Source of the DNA: Tahibacter aquaticus
GTDB lineage: Bacteria > Pseudomonadota > Gammaproteobacteria > Xanthomonadales > Rhodanobacteraceae
Assembly (NCBI RefSeq): GCF_004363655.1
Contig: NZ_SNZH01000016.1
Span: 124,001-188,000, forward strand
Direction of reading: 5' to 3'
DNA length: 64,000 bases
Below the pieces are notes generated by a model, which did not search any database, was not told the DNA's origin, and worked only from the letters and a program-made list of their open reading frames with translations. Positions 34,129-44,442 of this stretch are shown here, one piece after another. Numbering within the stretch: the first letter of the stretch is position 1; each line of letters opens with the position of its first letter. The translations under genes were made by a program, and so were the position numbers.

Positions 34129-36474
34129 ATGAGCGCCCAGCCCGTCAACCCGAATACACCGCCCGATCACGTCAATATCGAGATCGACGGCAAGCCGATG
34201 ACCGCGCCGAAAGGCTCGATGATCATCCATGCCGCCGACAAGGCCGGCGTGCCGATCCCGCGGTTCTGCTACCACGACAAGCTGCCCATCGCGGCCAACT
34301 GCCGCATGTGCCTGGTCGAAGTGGAAAAGTCGCCCAAGCCCATGCCCGCCTGCGCCACGCCGGTGATGGAAGGCATGAAGGTGCAGACGCGTTCGCAGAA
34401 GGCCCTGAGCTCGCAGCGCAACGTGATGGAATTTCTGCTGATCAATCATCCGCTGGACTGCCCCATCTGCGACCAGGGCGGCGAATGCGAGCTGCAGGAC
34501 ATCTCGATGGGCTATGGCCGTTCGGTCAGCCGCTTCGTCGAGCGCAAGCGCGCTGTCGCCGACGAGGACATCGGTCCGCTGATCGCCACCGAGATGACGC
34601 GCTGCATCCAGTGCACGCGCTGCGTACGTTTCGTCGGCGAAGTCGCCGGCACGTACGAACTGGGCGGCATGAGCCGTGGCGAAAATCTGGAAATCGGTAC
34701 TTACGTCGGCAAGACCATCGAGAGCGAGATCGGCGGCAACATCATCGATGTCTGTCCGGTCGGCGCACTGACCAACAAGCCGTTCCGCTTCCAGGCCCGC
34801 GCCTGGGAACTGATTGCGCGCGAAGGCCTCGGCTATCACGATGCGCAGGGTTCCAACCTGTGGCTGCATACGCGTCGCGGCGAAGTGCTGCGCCACGTAC
34901 CGCGCGACAACGAAGCGATCAACGAGTGCTGGCTGTCCGACCGCGACCGCTACAGCCATCAGGGCCTGTATGCCGACGATCGCGCCACGCAGCCGCTGAT
35001 GAAGAAAAACGGCGAGTGGGCGGCAGTGAGCTGGGAACAGGCGCTTGATGCCGTTGCCGAGAAACTCCGCACGGTGCGCGGCGACGATCTCGGCGCCCTG
35101 GTGCATCCGGCCACCTCGAACGAGGAAGGCCACCTGCTGGCCGAATTCGTCCGCGCGCTGGGCTCCAAGCATATCGACCACCGCCTGCGCCAGCTCGACT
35201 TCACCGACGCGGCGGCAGGCTGGGGCTTTGCCAGCAGCATGGCCGAGGTGGAGAAGGCCGATGCGGTATTCCTGCTCGGCAGCAACCTGCGCCACGAACT
35301 GCCGCTGGTAAATCACCGCGTGCGCAAGGCGGCCAAGCGTGGCGCCAAGGTATATGCGCTCAACCCCATCGATTTCGATTTCAACTACGACTTCGCCGGC
35401 AAGGTGATCGCCGCGCCGGCGGCACTCGTCGACGAAGCGGCGAAACTGGCCAAGGCCGCTGCCGAACTGGGCGTCGATGTGCCGACGGAACTCGCTGCAC
35501 TGCTGGCCTCGGCCGCGACCGATGACGCCGCAAGGGCCCAGGCCAAGGCCTTGAAGGATGCCAGCGGCTCGCTGCTGATCTTTGGCGAAAGCGCGGCCAT
35601 GCATCCGCAGGCCTCGCTGCTGCGCGCCTGCGCGCGCTTCGTCGCCCAGGCTACTGATTCGGCCTATAACGAAGTGCCGCTCGGTGCCAACGCAATCGGC
35701 CTGAGCCGCGTCGGCGCGCTGCCGGCTGCCGGTGGGCTGGATGCGCGCACCATGCTGGCCCTGCCGCGCAAAGGCTACCTTGTATACGGCGCCGAGCCGC
35801 CGTTCGATTTCGGCGACGGCGGCCTGGCCATGACCTCGCTGAGCAAGGCCGATGCCGTGATCGCGTTCAGCGCATTCGCGTCCGAAGCGCTCAAGGCCGT
35901 GGCTACCATCATCCTGCCGATTGCGGCACTGCCTGAGATTGAAGCCACCCTGGTGAATTTCAACGGCACCAGCCAGAGCGTCAACGCCGGTGCCAAGCCG
36001 CCGGGAGAGGCACGTCCGGGCTGGAAGGTGCTGCGTGCGCTCGGTGCCAAGCTGGGACTGACCGGTTTCGATTTCACCGACATCGGCGAAGTACGCGCAG
36101 CGCTGGCGGCCAAGCCGGCGCAGACCGTCCCCCAGCTGCAGGCCAAGATCGCCAGCCGCCACGACGGCAAGGGCCTGGCGCGCATTGCCAGCGTCGCGAT
36201 CTACCGCGCCGACGCGGTGCTGCGCCGTGCCGCGGCGCTGCAGGCACATCCGCTCAACAGCGGCGCAGGGCTGGGCCTGAATCCGGCCGATGCCGCCGGC
36301 CTCGGCGTGGAAAACGGCAGCATGGTCAAGATCAACGGTGCCGCCGGTACCGCGACCCTGCCCGTGGTAGTCAGTGCCGGCGTGCCCAGGGGCGGCGCCT
36401 GGTTGGAGGCGGGTTACGTAGAAACCGCTGCGCTGCCGGCTTACGGCGCCGAACTCAGTATCAGCAAGGCATAA
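34129..36474 (+). CDS. nuoG: NADH-quinone oxidoreductase subunit G
   Basis: 781 residues, the largest peripheral subunit. N-terminal ferredoxin-like [2Fe-2S] domain ([20 protein letters not shown] and ACATPV), a His-Cys3 [4Fe-4S] site ([18 protein letters not shown]), a further [4Fe-4S] site ([10 protein letters not shown] with CPVGALTN), then a molybdopterin-oxidoreductase-like domain without cofactor that serves a structural role. The C-terminal third is Ala-rich. The DxxxHxxxC [N7-type] ligands of the Escherichia coli protein were not looked for residue by residue. 13 bp after nuoF. Confidence 0.96.
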   Translation: MSAQPVNPNTPPDHVNIEIDGKPMTAPKGSMIIHAADKAGVPIPRFCYHDKLPIAANCRMCLVEVEKSPKPMPACATPVMEGMKVQTRSQKALSSQRNVMEFLLINHPLDCPICDQGGECELQDISMGYGRSVSRFVERKRAVADEDIGPLIATEMTRCIQCTRCVRFVGEVAGTYELGGMSRGENLEIGTYVGKTIESEIGGNIIDVCPVGALTNKPFRFQARAWELIAREGLGYHDAQGSNLWLHTRRGEVLRHVPRDNEAINECWLSDRDRYSHQGLYADDRATQPLMKKNGEWAAVSWEQALDAVAEKLRTVRGDDLGALVHPATSNEEGHLLAEFVRALGSKHIDHRLRQLDFTDAAAGWGFASSMAEVEKADAVFLLGSNLRHELPLVNHRVRKAAKRGAKVYALNPIDFDFNYDFAGKVIAAPAALVDEAAKLAKAAAELGVDVPTELAALLASAATDDAARAQAKALKDASGSLLIFGESAAMHPQASLLRACARFVAQATDSAYNEVPLGANAIGLSRVGALPAAGGLDARTMLALPRKGYLVYGAEPPFDFGDGGLAMTSLSKADAVIAFSAFASEALKAVATIILPIAALPEIEATLVNFNGTSQSVNAGAKPPGEARPGWKVLRALGAKLGLTGFDFTDIGEVRAALAAKPAQTVPQLQAKIASRHDGKGLARIASVAIYRADAVLRRAAALQAHPLNSGAGLGLNPADAAGLGVENGSMVKINGAAGTATLPVVVSAGVPRGGAWLEAGYVETAALPAYGAELSISKA

Positions 36475-36478
36475 GCGC

Positions 36479-37543
36479 ATGGACTCGGTAATCGCGCTGT
36501 TCAATTCCTTCGTCAACGACTGGCCCAACCTGTCGCTGGCCATAGGCCTGATCCTGCTGCCGCTACTGCCGCTGATCATCTCGGTGGCGATGTACGTGTG
36601 GTGGGAACGCAAGGTCATCGGCTGGATGCACGTGCGCATGGGGCCGAACCAGGTCGGTCCGCTGGGCTTGGCCCAGGCCTTCGCCGACGTGTTCAAGCTG
36701 CTGTTCAAGGAAATCACGGTGCCGGAAAAAGCCAGCACCTTCCTGTTCTACCTGGCGCCGCTGATCGCGCTGGTGCCGGCCATGGCGGCCTGGGCCGTCG
36801 TGCCGATCGGCGACAAGATGGCCTGGTCGAACGCGAATGCAGGCCTGCTGTACCTGCTGGCGATGACCTCGCTCGGCGTCTACGGCATCGTGCTGGCCGG
36901 CTGGGCATCGAATTCCAAATACGCCTTCCTCGGTGCGATGCGCGCTGCCGCCCAGGTGGTTTCCTACGAAATCGCCATGGGCATGGCCATCGTCAGCGTG
37001 CTGATCCTGACCGGTTCGCTCAATCTCAGCGACGTGGTGCAGGCGCAGGCCGGCAGCAAGGGTTTCCTGGAATGGTACTGGCTGCCGCTGCTGCCGATGT
37101 TCGTGATCTATTTCATCTCGGGCGTGGCCGAAACCAACCGCGCGCCATTCGACGTGACCGAAGGCGAATCGGAAATCGTCGCAGGTTTCCATGTGGAATA
37201 TTCCGGCTCGGCCTTCGCCATCTTCTTCCTGGCCGAATACGCCAACATGATCCTGGTGGCGTTCCTGTCCTCAGTGCTGTTCCTTGGCGGCTGGCTGTCG
37301 CCGCTGCAGGGCTGGGGCCTGGGCATACTGTCGGCACCGGGCTGGTGGTGGCTGTTCGCCAAGGCCTTCGTGATGGCCTTCCTGTTCCTCTGGTTCCGCG
37401 CGACGTTTCCGCGCTACCGCTACGACCAGATCATGCGCCTGGGCTGGAAGGTGTTCATTCCGATCACCATCGCCTGGACCTTCGTTGCCGGCTGCCTCGC
37501 CTTTTTCGGCGGTGTGACCATCGGCCCGGGAGGCACTCCGTGA
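36479..37543 (+). CDS. nuoH: NADH-quinone oxidoreductase subunit H
   Basis: 354 residues with eight or so transmembrane helices. It forms the heel of the membrane arm and much of the quinone channel. Signature segments: [57 protein letters not shown] in outline, and [19 protein letters not shown]. The stop overlaps the nuoI GTG start (GTGA, 37540-37543), so the two are translationally coupled. Confidence 0.98.
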   Translation: MDSVIALFNSFVNDWPNLSLAIGLILLPLLPLIISVAMYVWWERKVIGWMHVRMGPNQVGPLGLAQAFADVFKLLFKEITVPEKASTFLFYLAPLIALVPAMAAWAVVPIGDKMAWSNANAGLLYLLAMTSLGVYGIVLAGWASNSKYAFLGAMRAAAQVVSYEIAMGMAIVSVLILTGSLNLSDVVQAQAGSKGFLEWYWLPLLPMFVIYFISGVAETNRAPFDVTEGESEIVAGFHVEYSGSAFAIFFLAEYANMILVAFLSSVLFLGGWLSPLQGWGLGILSAPGWWWLFAKAFVMAFLFLWFRATFPRYRYDQIMRLGWKVFIPITIAWTFVAGCLAFFGGVTIGPGGTP

Positions 37544-38031
37544 ACCGCGTCATCAGCTACATCAAAAGCCTGTTCCTGCTGGAACTGCTGCAGGGCATGT
37601 GGGTAACCGGCAAATACTTCGTCAAGCCGAAGTACACCATGCAATACCCGATGGAAAAGATTCCCAAGTCGAATCGTTTCCGCGGCCTGCATGCGCTGCG
37701 CCGCTATCCCAACGGCGAGGAACGCTGCATCGCCTGCAAGCTGTGCGAAGCGGTCTGCCCGGCCCTGGCCATCACCATCGATGCGGCGCCGCGCGCCAGC
37801 GACGGCCAGCGCCGCACCACGCGCTACGAGATCGACCTGTTCAAGTGCATCTTCTGCGGCTTCTGCGAAGAGTCCTGCCCGGTCGACTCCATCGTCGAGA
37901 TGGACATCCACGAATACCATTTTGAAAAACGCGGCGAAAACATCCTGACCAAGGAAAAGCTCCTGGCTCTGGGCGACCGATACGAGGCCGAGATCGCGGC
38001 CGCACGCGCGCAAGACGCGGCCTTCCGCTGA
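37540..38031 (+). CDS. nuoI: NADH-quinone oxidoreductase subunit I
   Basis: 163 residues from GTG at 37540. A ferredoxin-like subunit with two [4Fe-4S] clusters (N6a, N6b) held by [12 protein letters not shown] and [12 protein letters not shown]. The N-terminal amphipathic helix ([18 protein letters not shown]) docks on the membrane arm. The start overlaps the nuoH stop. Longer in-frame sequence upstream belongs to nuoH in another frame and is discarded. Confidence 0.98.
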   Translation: MNRVISYIKSLFLLELLQGMWVTGKYFVKPKYTMQYPMEKIPKSNRFRGLHALRRYPNGEERCIACKLCEAVCPALAITIDAAPRASDGQRRTTRYEIDLFKCIFCGFCEESCPVDSIVEMDIHEYHFEKRGENILTKEKLLALGDRYEAEIAAARAQDAAFR

Positions 38032-38050
38032 GCGTGCAGGAGAACGCCCG

Positions 38051-38665
38051 ATGACGACCCAACTGGTTATCTTCTACTTTTTCGCCACGGTGCTGGTGGC
38101 CTCGGCGCTGGCGGTGATCACGCTGAAGAATTCGGTCCACGCCGCGCTGAGCCTGGTGCTGACCTTCTTCACCGCCGCCGGCATCTGGATCCTGGCCGAA
38201 GCCGAATTCCTCGGCCTGGCCCTGATCGTGGTCTACGTTGGCGCCGTGATGGTGCTGTTCCTGTTCGTGGTGATGATGCTCGACATCAAGCCCGAATCGA
38301 TGCGCGAAGGCTTCATCCGCTTCCTGCCGGTCGGCGTCATCGTCGCGCTGGTGATGCTGGTGGAAATGCTCAGCCTGATCGGCGTGAAGGCGCTGCAGGC
38401 GCAGGCGCTGCCGCCGAACCCGGCCCTGGCCGACGGCAGCAACACCGCCTGGCTGGGCAAGGCCTTGTATACGCAATTCCTGCTGCCGTTCGAAATTGCT
38501 GCGCTGATCCTTACCGTCGCGCTGATCGCCGCCGTCACGCTGACCCTGCGCAAGCGCAGCGGCGTGCGCACGCAGAAGCCGAGCGAACAGGTACAGGTGC
38601 AGCGCAACGAGCGTCTGCGCGTGGTCAAGATGGCCAGCGAAGGCAAACCCGGAGAATCCGCATGA
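38051..38665 (+). CDS. nuoJ: NADH-quinone oxidoreductase subunit J
   Basis: 204 residues, five transmembrane helices. The conserved third helix with its pi-bulge region reads [25 protein letters not shown] in outline. The cytoplasmic C-terminal tail (about residues 172-204, [19 protein letters not shown] onwards) is basic. It sits between nuoI and nuoK and overlaps nuoK by 4 bp (ATGA, 38662-38665). Confidence 0.96.
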   Translation: MTTQLVIFYFFATVLVASALAVITLKNSVHAALSLVLTFFTAAGIWILAEAEFLGLALIVVYVGAVMVLFLFVVMMLDIKPESMREGFIRFLPVGVIVALVMLVEMLSLIGVKALQAQALPPNPALADGSNTAWLGKALYTQFLLPFEIAALILTVALIAAVTLTLRKRSGVRTQKPSEQVQVQRNERLRVVKMASEGKPGESA

Positions 38666-38967
38666 TCTCGCTCGCGCATTTCATCGTGCTGGGCACGATC
38701 CTGTTCTGCATCTCGGTCGCCGGCATTTTCATCAACCGCAAGAACGTCATCGTGCTGCTGATGTCGATCGAGCTGATGCTGCTGGCCGTGAACATGAACT
38801 TTGTCGCGTTCTCGCGCTTTCTCGGCGATCCGTCCGGCCAGGTCTTCGTGTTCTTCATTCTCACGGTCGCCGCGGCGGAAACCGCGATCGGCCTGGCCAT
38901 CCTGGTCGTGCTGTTCCGCAATCGCGGCACGATCAACGTGGCCGAAATCGATTCGATGAAGGGATAG
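38662..38967 (+). CDS. nuoK: NADH-quinone oxidoreductase subunit K
   Basis: 101 residues, the normal length, with three transmembrane helices. Two buried glutamates of the proton path are in [14 protein letters not shown] and [13 protein letters not shown]. The start overlaps the nuoJ stop as ATGA. Homologous to MrpC antiporter subunits. Followed by nuoL after 7 bp. Confidence 0.98.
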   Translation: MISLAHFIVLGTILFCISVAGIFINRKNVIVLLMSIELMLLAVNMNFVAFSRFLGDPSGQVFVFFILTVAAAETAIGLAILVVLFRNRGTINVAEIDSMKG

Positions 38968-38974
38968 GCTTCCG

Positions 38975-41074
38975 ATGATCACGCCCAAGCTCATTCTCCT
39001 CGTCACCGCGCTGCTGCCACTGTTCGGCGCCATCGTCGCCGGCCTGTTCGGCAAGCGCGTCGGCCGCGCCGGTGCGCATACGGTCACCATCGCCGGCGTG
39101 CTGGGGTCGTTCCTGCTGTCGTGCTATGCGCTCTACCAGCTGGCCACCGGCGGCTGGGGCGTGTTCAACGAAAATCTGTACACCTGGTTCGAAGTGGGCA
39201 ACCTCAGTGCCCATGTCGGCTTCCTGGTCGACCGCCTGACCGCGGTGATGATGGTCGTGGTCACCTCGGTGTCGCTGCTGGTGCACGTCTACACCATCGG
39301 CTACATGCGCGACGATCCGGGCTACCAGCGCTTCTTCAGCTACATCTCGCTGTTCACCTTCTCCATGCTCATGCTCGTCATGAGCAACAACTTCATGCAG
39401 CTGTTCTTCGGCTGGGAAGCGGTCGGCCTGGTGTCGTACCTGCTGATCGGTTTCTGGTTCAAGCGGCCGTCGGCGATCTTCGCCAACATGAAGGCGTTCC
39501 TGGTCAACCGCGTCGGCGACTTCGGCTTCCTGCTCGGCATTGCAGCGGTGCTGTTCTGGTTTGGTTCGCTCGACTACGCAACCGTGTTCCGCAGCGCCGA
39601 TGCGACGCTGGCGGGCAAGACGCTGGAAATCTTCGCCGGCCATCCCTGGCAGGCAGCGACGGTGATCGGCGTGCTGCTGTTCATCGGCGCGATGGGCAAG
39701 TCGGCCCAGGTGCCGCTGCACGTCTGGCTGCCCGATTCGATGGAAGGCCCGACGCCGATCTCGGCACTGATCCACGCCGCCACCATGGTGACGGCGGGCA
39801 TCTTCATGGTTGCGCGCATGTCGCCGCTGTACGAACTGTCGGAAACGGCGCTGTCGTTCGTGATGATCATCGGCGCCACCACGGCGCTGTTCACCGGCCT
39901 GATCGGCATCGTACAGAACGACATCAAGCGCGTGGTGGCGTATTCCACCTTGTCGCAACTGGGCTACATGACCGTGGCCCTGGGCGTGTCGGCCTATTCC
40001 GCTGCGATCTTCCACCTGATGACCCACGCCTTCTTCAAGGCGCTGCTGTTCCTGGGCGCCGGCTCGGTCATCATCGCCATGCACCATGAGCAGGACATGC
40101 GCCACATGGGCGGGCTGAAGAAGTACATGCCGATCACCTTCATCACCGGCTGGATAGGCACGCTGGCGTTGACCGGGTTCCCCGGCTTCTCCGGCTTCTT
40201 CTCCAAGGACGCGATCATCGAAGCCGTGCACGAATCGCATCGCTTCGGTTCCGGCTACGCGTATTTCTGCGTGCTGACCGGCGTTTTCGTCACCGCGCTG
40301 TACAGCTTCCGCCTGATCTATCTGACCTACCACGGCAAGGAACGCTTCGTCGTCGAGCACGCACCGCAGGCTCACGCTGCGCATCACGATGCGCACGCAG
40401 ACAAGCACGGCCACGACGATCACGCTTACGCCGGCCATGGCAAGAACGAGCACGCCCACGACGACCACGGCCATCACGCGCCGGGGCATCTGGAGCACGC
40501 GCCGCACGAGTCGCCCTGGGTGGTCACTCTGCCGCTGATCCTGCTGGCGATTCCGTCGGTCATCATCGGCTGGCTCACCATCGGGCCCATGCTGTTCGGC
40601 GATTTCTTTGCCGGTGCCATCGTGGTGAAGGAGGGCGGTCCGCTGGCCGAGCTTGCGCATCACTGGCACGGCCCCTGGGCCATGCTGCTGCACGGCCTGA
40701 TGGCGCCGCCGTTCTGGCTGGCCCTGGCCGGCTTCGCCGTGGCGACGTATGTGTACATGTTCAACCAGTCGATTGCCGACCGCGCAGCGAAGATGTTCGC
40801 GCCGCTGTACCGGCTGCTGCAGAACAAATACGGCATCGACGATCTGTACTTCGCCGTGTTCGCCCGCGGCGGCCTCAAGCTCGGCCGCGGCCTGTGGCGC
40901 GGCGGCGATGTGGCGGTGATCGACGACGGCCTGGTCAATGGCTCGGCTGCCCTGGTCGGCCGCATTGCCGCCAGCGTGCGCCGCGTGCAGTCGGGTTTTC
41001 TGTATCACTACGCGTTCGCGATGATTCTGGGCCTGATCGTGCTGCTCGGCGGTCTGTGGATGGCGGCGCGCTGA
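38975..41074 (+). CDS. nuoL: NADH-quinone oxidoreductase subunit L (His-rich loop)
   Basis: 699 residues, longer than the 613 of Escherichia coli. The distal antiporter-like proton pump subunit, ending in the long lateral helix and a terminal helix. Conserved helices carry GWEAVGLVSYLLIGFW, GKSAQVPLHVWLPDSMEGPTPISALIHAATMV in blocks, and RVVAYSTLSQLGYM. A His-rich segment at about 462-511 contains 17 His plus many Asp (for example DKHGHDDHAYAGHGKNEHAH) and accounts for much of the extra length. It lies between predicted membrane helices, so it is a loop. Such loops could bind metals or be plain spacers. Confidence 0.97.
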   Translation: MITPKLILLVTALLPLFGAIVAGLFGKRVGRAGAHTVTIAGVLGSFLLSCYALYQLATGGWGVFNENLYTWFEVGNLSAHVGFLVDRLTAVMMVVVTSVSLLVHVYTIGYMRDDPGYQRFFSYISLFTFSMLMLVMSNNFMQLFFGWEAVGLVSYLLIGFWFKRPSAIFANMKAFLVNRVGDFGFLLGIAAVLFWFGSLDYATVFRSADATLAGKTLEIFAGHPWQAATVIGVLLFIGAMGKSAQVPLHVWLPDSMEGPTPISALIHAATMVTAGIFMVARMSPLYELSETALSFVMIIGATTALFTGLIGIVQNDIKRVVAYSTLSQLGYMTVALGVSAYSAAIFHLMTHAFFKALLFLGAGSVIIAMHHEQDMRHMGGLKKYMPITFITGWIGTLALTGFPGFSGFFSKDAIIEAVHESHRFGSGYAYFCVLTGVFVTALYSFRLIYLTYHGKERFVVEHAPQAHAAHHDAHADKHGHDDHAYAGHGKNEHAHDDHGHHAPGHLEHAPHESPWVVTLPLILLAIPSVIIGWLTIGPMLFGDFFAGAIVVKEGGPLAELAHHWHGPWAMLLHGLMAPPFWLALAGFAVATYVYMFNQSIADRAAKMFAPLYRLLQNKYGIDDLYFAVFARGGLKLGRGLWRGGDVAVIDDGLVNGSAALVGRIAASVRRVQSGFLYHYAFAMILGLIVLLGGLWMAAR

Positions 41075-41089
41075 GGCCACAAGGGAATA

Positions 41090-42610
41090 ATGACAATGTT
41101 TGCAAACTGGCCCTTGCTTAGCCTGCTCATCTGGCTGCCCATACTCGGCGCGATTCCGGTGCTGCTGGCGGGCGACAAACGTCCCGACACGGCGCGCCTG
41201 CTGGCGCTGATCGTCGCGGTGCTGACCTTTGCCGTCAGCCTGTGCATGCTGCCCGGCTTCGATTCGTCCAGCGCGGCGATGCAGCTGCAGGAAAACCACA
41301 GCTGGATCGAAACGCTGAACGTGCGCTACCACCTCGGTGTCGACGGCATCTCGGTCGCGCTGGTGCTGCTGACCACCTTCACCAGCGTGCTGGTCATCAT
41401 CCTCGGCTGGGGTTCCATCGACGAGCGCGTCAGCCAGTACATGGCGGCGATGCTGGTGCTGGAAGGCCTGATGGTTGGCGTGTTCTGCGCCATGGACGCG
41501 CTGCTGTTCTATGTCTTCTTCGAAGGCATGCTGATTCCGATGTTCATCCTGATCGGCATCTGGGGCGGCGCGCGGCGCGTGTACGCCACCTTGAAGTTCT
41601 TCATCTACACCTTCTTCGGTTCGATCTTCATGCTGATCGGACTGATCTACCTGTACTTCAAGACCGGCAGCTTCGAACTGGCTACGCTGGCCCAGGTCGG
41701 CCTTAGCGGCAAGGAGCAGGCCTGGCTGTTCTTCGCTTTCCTCATCGCGTTCGCGGTGAAAGTGCCGATGTGGCCAGTGCACACCTGGCTGCCGGATGCC
41801 CACGTCGAGGCGCCGACCGGCGGTTCGGTGGTGCTGGCGGCGATCATGCTTAAGATCGGCGGCTACGGCTTCATCCGCTTCTCGCTGCCCATCGTGCCCG
41901 ACGCCAGCATGGAATACGCCTGGGTCGTCATCGCCATGTCGCTGGTCGCGGTGGTCTACGTCGGCTATGTCGCCCTGGTGCAGGAAGACATGAAGAAGCT
42001 GATCGCCTATTCGTCGATCGCACACATGGGCTTCGTCACGCTCGGCATCTTCGTGTCCCTGTCGCTGGCACGCGGCGGCAACGCCACCGGCGCGGCGATC
42101 GGCATCCAGGGCGCGATGGTGCAGATGATTTCCCACGGCTTCATTTCCGGCGCGATGTTCTCCTGCGTCGGCGTGCTGTACGACCGCCTGCATACACGCA
42201 TGATCCGCGACTACGGTGGCGTGGTGAATACGATGCCGCGTTTTGCCACCCTGTTCGTGCTGTTCGCCATGGCCAACTGCGGCCTGCCGGGCACCAGCGG
42301 CTTCGTCGGCGAGTTCTGGGTGATCCTGGCGGCATTCCAGTCCAACCCGCTGGTCGGCGCGCTGGCGGCGTTCACCCTGATCATCGGCGCGGCGTATACC
42401 TTGTGGCTGGTCAAGCGCGTGATCTTCGGCGAAGTGGCCAACGACAAGGTCGCCGGCCTCAGCGACATGAATGCGCGCGAGACCTTCGTGCTCGTCACCT
42501 TCGCCATCGCGGTGCTGCTGTTCGGCCTGTGGCCGCAGCCGCTGGGCAATCTCATGGATGCGCCGATCGCCGAGCTGGTGAAGCACATCGTCATCAGCAA
42601 GGGCGCGTGA
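41090..42610 (+). CDS. nuoM: NADH-quinone oxidoreductase subunit M
   Basis: 506 residues, about fourteen transmembrane helices, an antiporter-like proton pump subunit homologous to NuoL and NuoN. Key segments: HLGVDGISVALVLLTTFTSV, FEGMLIPMFILIGIWGG (buried Glu), AFAVKVPMWPVHTWLPDAHVEAPTGGSV in blocks (buried Lys) and KKLIAYSSIAHMGF. A second ATG two codons on could also serve as start. 15 bp after nuoL, 10 bp before nuoN. Confidence 0.97.
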   Translation: MTMFANWPLLSLLIWLPILGAIPVLLAGDKRPDTARLLALIVAVLTFAVSLCMLPGFDSSSAAMQLQENHSWIETLNVRYHLGVDGISVALVLLTTFTSVLVIILGWGSIDERVSQYMAAMLVLEGLMVGVFCAMDALLFYVFFEGMLIPMFILIGIWGGARRVYATLKFFIYTFFGSIFMLIGLIYLYFKTGSFELATLAQVGLSGKEQAWLFFAFLIAFAVKVPMWPVHTWLPDAHVEAPTGGSVVLAAIMLKIGGYGFIRFSLPIVPDASMEYAWVVIAMSLVAVVYVGYVALVQEDMKKLIAYSSIAHMGFVTLGIFVSLSLARGGNATGAAIGIQGAMVQMISHGFISGAMFSCVGVLYDRLHTRMIRDYGGVVNTMPRFATLFVLFAMANCGLPGTSGFVGEFWVILAAFQSNPLVGALAAFTLIIGAAYTLWLVKRVIFGEVANDKVAGLSDMNARETFVLVTFAIAVLLFGLWPQPLGNLMDAPIAELVKHIVISKGA

Positions 42611-42620
42611 AGGACCGACC

Positions 42621-44060
42621 ATGATCAGCCTTACCGACATCCTGACCCTGCTGCCCGAGTCGTTCCTGACCGTGGCTATCTGCGCTCTGCTGCTGCTGGA
42701 CCTGTTCCTCAAGCCCGGGCAGCGCAGCATCACCCATTACCTGGCGATTGCCGTGCTGGGCGTGACCGGCTGGCTGGTGCTGCAGCACTACGGCGCGCCG
42801 CGCGCCTTCGGCGGCATGTTCGTGCGCGACGGCATCGCCGACGTGTTGAAAGTGTTCCTGCTGCTGACCACAGCGCTGGTGTTCGTCTACGCACGGCCTT
42901 ACCTGCGCGATCGTGGCCTGTTCGTCGGCGAGTACTACATCCTCAGCCTGTTCGCCGTGCTCGGCATGATGCTGCTGGTGTCTGCCGGCAGCATGGTGAT
43001 GATCTATCTCGGCCTGGAACTATTGGCCCTGTCGTCGTACGCACTGGTGGCGTTGAACCGCGATTCGCCGCTGTCGTCCGAAGCGGCGATGAAATACTTC
43101 GTTCTTGGTGCGCTGGCCTCGGGCATGCTGCTGTACGGCATGTCGATGATCTACGGCGCTACCGGCACGCTCGACCTGGACAAGATCCACGCTGCTGCCG
43201 CTGCTACGCCGCAGCGCGGCATGCTGCTGTTCGGCGTGGTCTTCGTCGTGGTAGGCATCGCGTTCAAGTTCGGCGCTGCACCTTTCCACATGTGGCTGCC
43301 CGACGTCTATCAGGGCGCGCCCACGGCGGTGACCGCATTCATCGGCTCGGCGCCCAAGCTGGCTGCGTTCGGCATGGCTTACCGCATGTTCGAATCGGGC
43401 CTGGGCAGCGTTGGCCCGTACTGGCAGCAGATGCTGGCCGTACTGGCGGTGATGTCGCTGGCGATCGGCAATATCGCTGCGATCATGCAGAGCAATCTCA
43501 AGCGCATGCTGGCGTATTCAACAATCTCGCACGTGGGCTTCCTGCTGCTCGGCCTGGTCAACGGCCAGCCGGCGGGCTATGCCGCGGCCATGTTTTACGC
43601 GATCAGCTACGCGCTGACCGCAGCGGCGGCCTTCGGCATGATTCTGCTGCTGTCCCGCGCTGGCTTCGAATCGGAAGAGATCGACGACTTCAAGGGACTG
43701 AACCAGCGCGCGCCGTGGTACGCCTTCCTGATGGCCCTGGTCATGTTCTCACTGGCCGGCGTGCCGCCGCTGTTCGGCTTCTTCGGCAAGTTGCTGGTGC
43801 TCAAGGCCGCGGTCGACGCGGGCGCGCTCTGGCTGGCCATTGTCGGCGCCGTGTTCGCGATCATCGGCATCTACTACTACCTGAGAGTGGTCAAGGTGAT
43901 GTACTTCGACGGCGCCGACGATGCTTCCGCATTGCCGCCCGTAGCCGATGCGCCGGTGCGTACGCTGATTTCCATCAACGCGCTTGCATTGCTGGTACTT
44001 GGCCTCACCTGGGGTCCGTTGTACGGCTGGTGCGCCCGTGCGCTGGGTATCGCGCAGTAA
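42621..44060 (+). CDS. nuoN: NADH-quinone oxidoreductase subunit N
   Basis: 479 residues, polytopic, the third antiporter-like pump subunit, next to NuoK in the complex. Conserved segments: IYLGLELLALSSYALVAL (buried Glu), GIAFKFGAAPFHMWLPDVYQGAPT in blocks (buried Lys) and KRMLAYSTISHVGFLLLG. Last gene of the nuo operon. The 256 bp that follow (44061-44316) hold no convincing gene; they contain a CCCTCT/AGAGGG hairpin at 44133-44151 and a 12-bp palindrome TCTCTGCAGAGA at 44206-44217, neither with a T-run, and then the promoter of the initiator tRNA. Confidence 0.97.
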   Translation: MISLTDILTLLPESFLTVAICALLLLDLFLKPGQRSITHYLAIAVLGVTGWLVLQHYGAPRAFGGMFVRDGIADVLKVFLLLTTALVFVYARPYLRDRGLFVGEYYILSLFAVLGMMLLVSAGSMVMIYLGLELLALSSYALVALNRDSPLSSEAAMKYFVLGALASGMLLYGMSMIYGATGTLDLDKIHAAAAATPQRGMLLFGVVFVVVGIAFKFGAAPFHMWLPDVYQGAPTAVTAFIGSAPKLAAFGMAYRMFESGLGSVGPYWQQMLAVLAVMSLAIGNIAAIMQSNLKRMLAYSTISHVGFLLLGLVNGQPAGYAAAMFYAISYALTAAAAFGMILLLSRAGFESEEIDDFKGLNQRAPWYAFLMALVMFSLAGVPPLFGFFGKLLVLKAAVDAGALWLAIVGAVFAIIGIYYYLRVVKVMYFDGADDASALPPVADAPVRTLISINALALLVLGLTWGPLYGWCARALGIAQ

Positions 44061-44274
44061 CGCAGCAGCGGTGAGTTGCAGTGAATCTGGCTGTGTTGCG
44101 CGTGTGTTGCGGCGCAGTCAGTAGTGGTACCGCCCTCTGCGGTCGAGAGGGGATGGAACAGGGCAATCGGTGCAGCAGTGTGCCGTCTGCGCGTCCATCG
44201 ACGCGTCTCTGCAGAGATTTGCGCCCGAGCACCAGGAGCGACATCGATGAATGCATCGAACTTGCTCTTAACGC

Positions 44275-44303
44275 TTGCGTAAATCCCTCAAGGTACGTAG
44301 ACT
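44275..44303 (+). promoter_or_regulatory. Candidate sigma-70 promoter of tRNA-fMet
   Basis: TTGCGT (44275-44280), a 17-bp spacer, TAGACT (44298-44303). The 5' end of the mature tRNA lies 13 bp further on, a usual distance for a stable-RNA promoter with a short leader. Confidence 0.65.
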
Positions 44304-44316
44304 TCCGTTTCTCTGA

Positions 44317-44393
44317 TGCGGGGTGGAGCAGTCTGGCAGCTCGTCGGGCTCATAACCCGAAGGTCGCAGGTTCAAATCCTGCCCCCGCTACCA
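44317..44393 (+). tRNA. Initiator tRNA-fMet (anticodon CAT)
   Basis: 77 nt with encoded CCA. Initiator identity is shown by three consecutive G-C pairs in the anticodon stem (TCGGG-CTCATAA-CCCGA), the A11-U24 pair in the D stem, and the lack of a Watson-Crick 1-72 pair. Positions 1 and 72 are both T, giving a U-U mismatch instead of the familiar C-A. Its location ahead of rimP-nusA-infB matches metY-type placement in gammaproteobacteria and puts it beside the gene of its own initiation factor. Confidence 0.96.
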
Positions 44394-44404
44394 GGATTCA
44401 AGCG

Positions 44405-44429
44405 AAAGGCCACCTAGTGTGGCCTTTTT
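44405..44429 (+). terminator. Rho-independent terminator after tRNA-fMet
   Basis: AAAGGCCAC pairs with GTGGCCTTT around a 5-nt loop, and the stem runs straight into a T tract. It lies 11 bp after the tRNA CCA. Read-through into rimP is likely to be partial, as known for the Escherichia coli metY operon. Confidence 0.85.
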
Positions 44430-44442
44430 GCTAGAGCCGGAG

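Noticed and set aside
34123-36738. 871-codon minus-strand open frame
   Set aside because: Antisense shadow of nuoG.
38933-42733. 1266-codon minus-strand open frame
   Set aside because: Antisense to nuoL and nuoM; His/Gln/Asp-rich composition is the complement of hydrophobic codons.
44081-44434. Possible 117-residue protein after nuoN
   Set aside because: It would run through the initiator tRNA and its terminator and has no ribosome site or family character.
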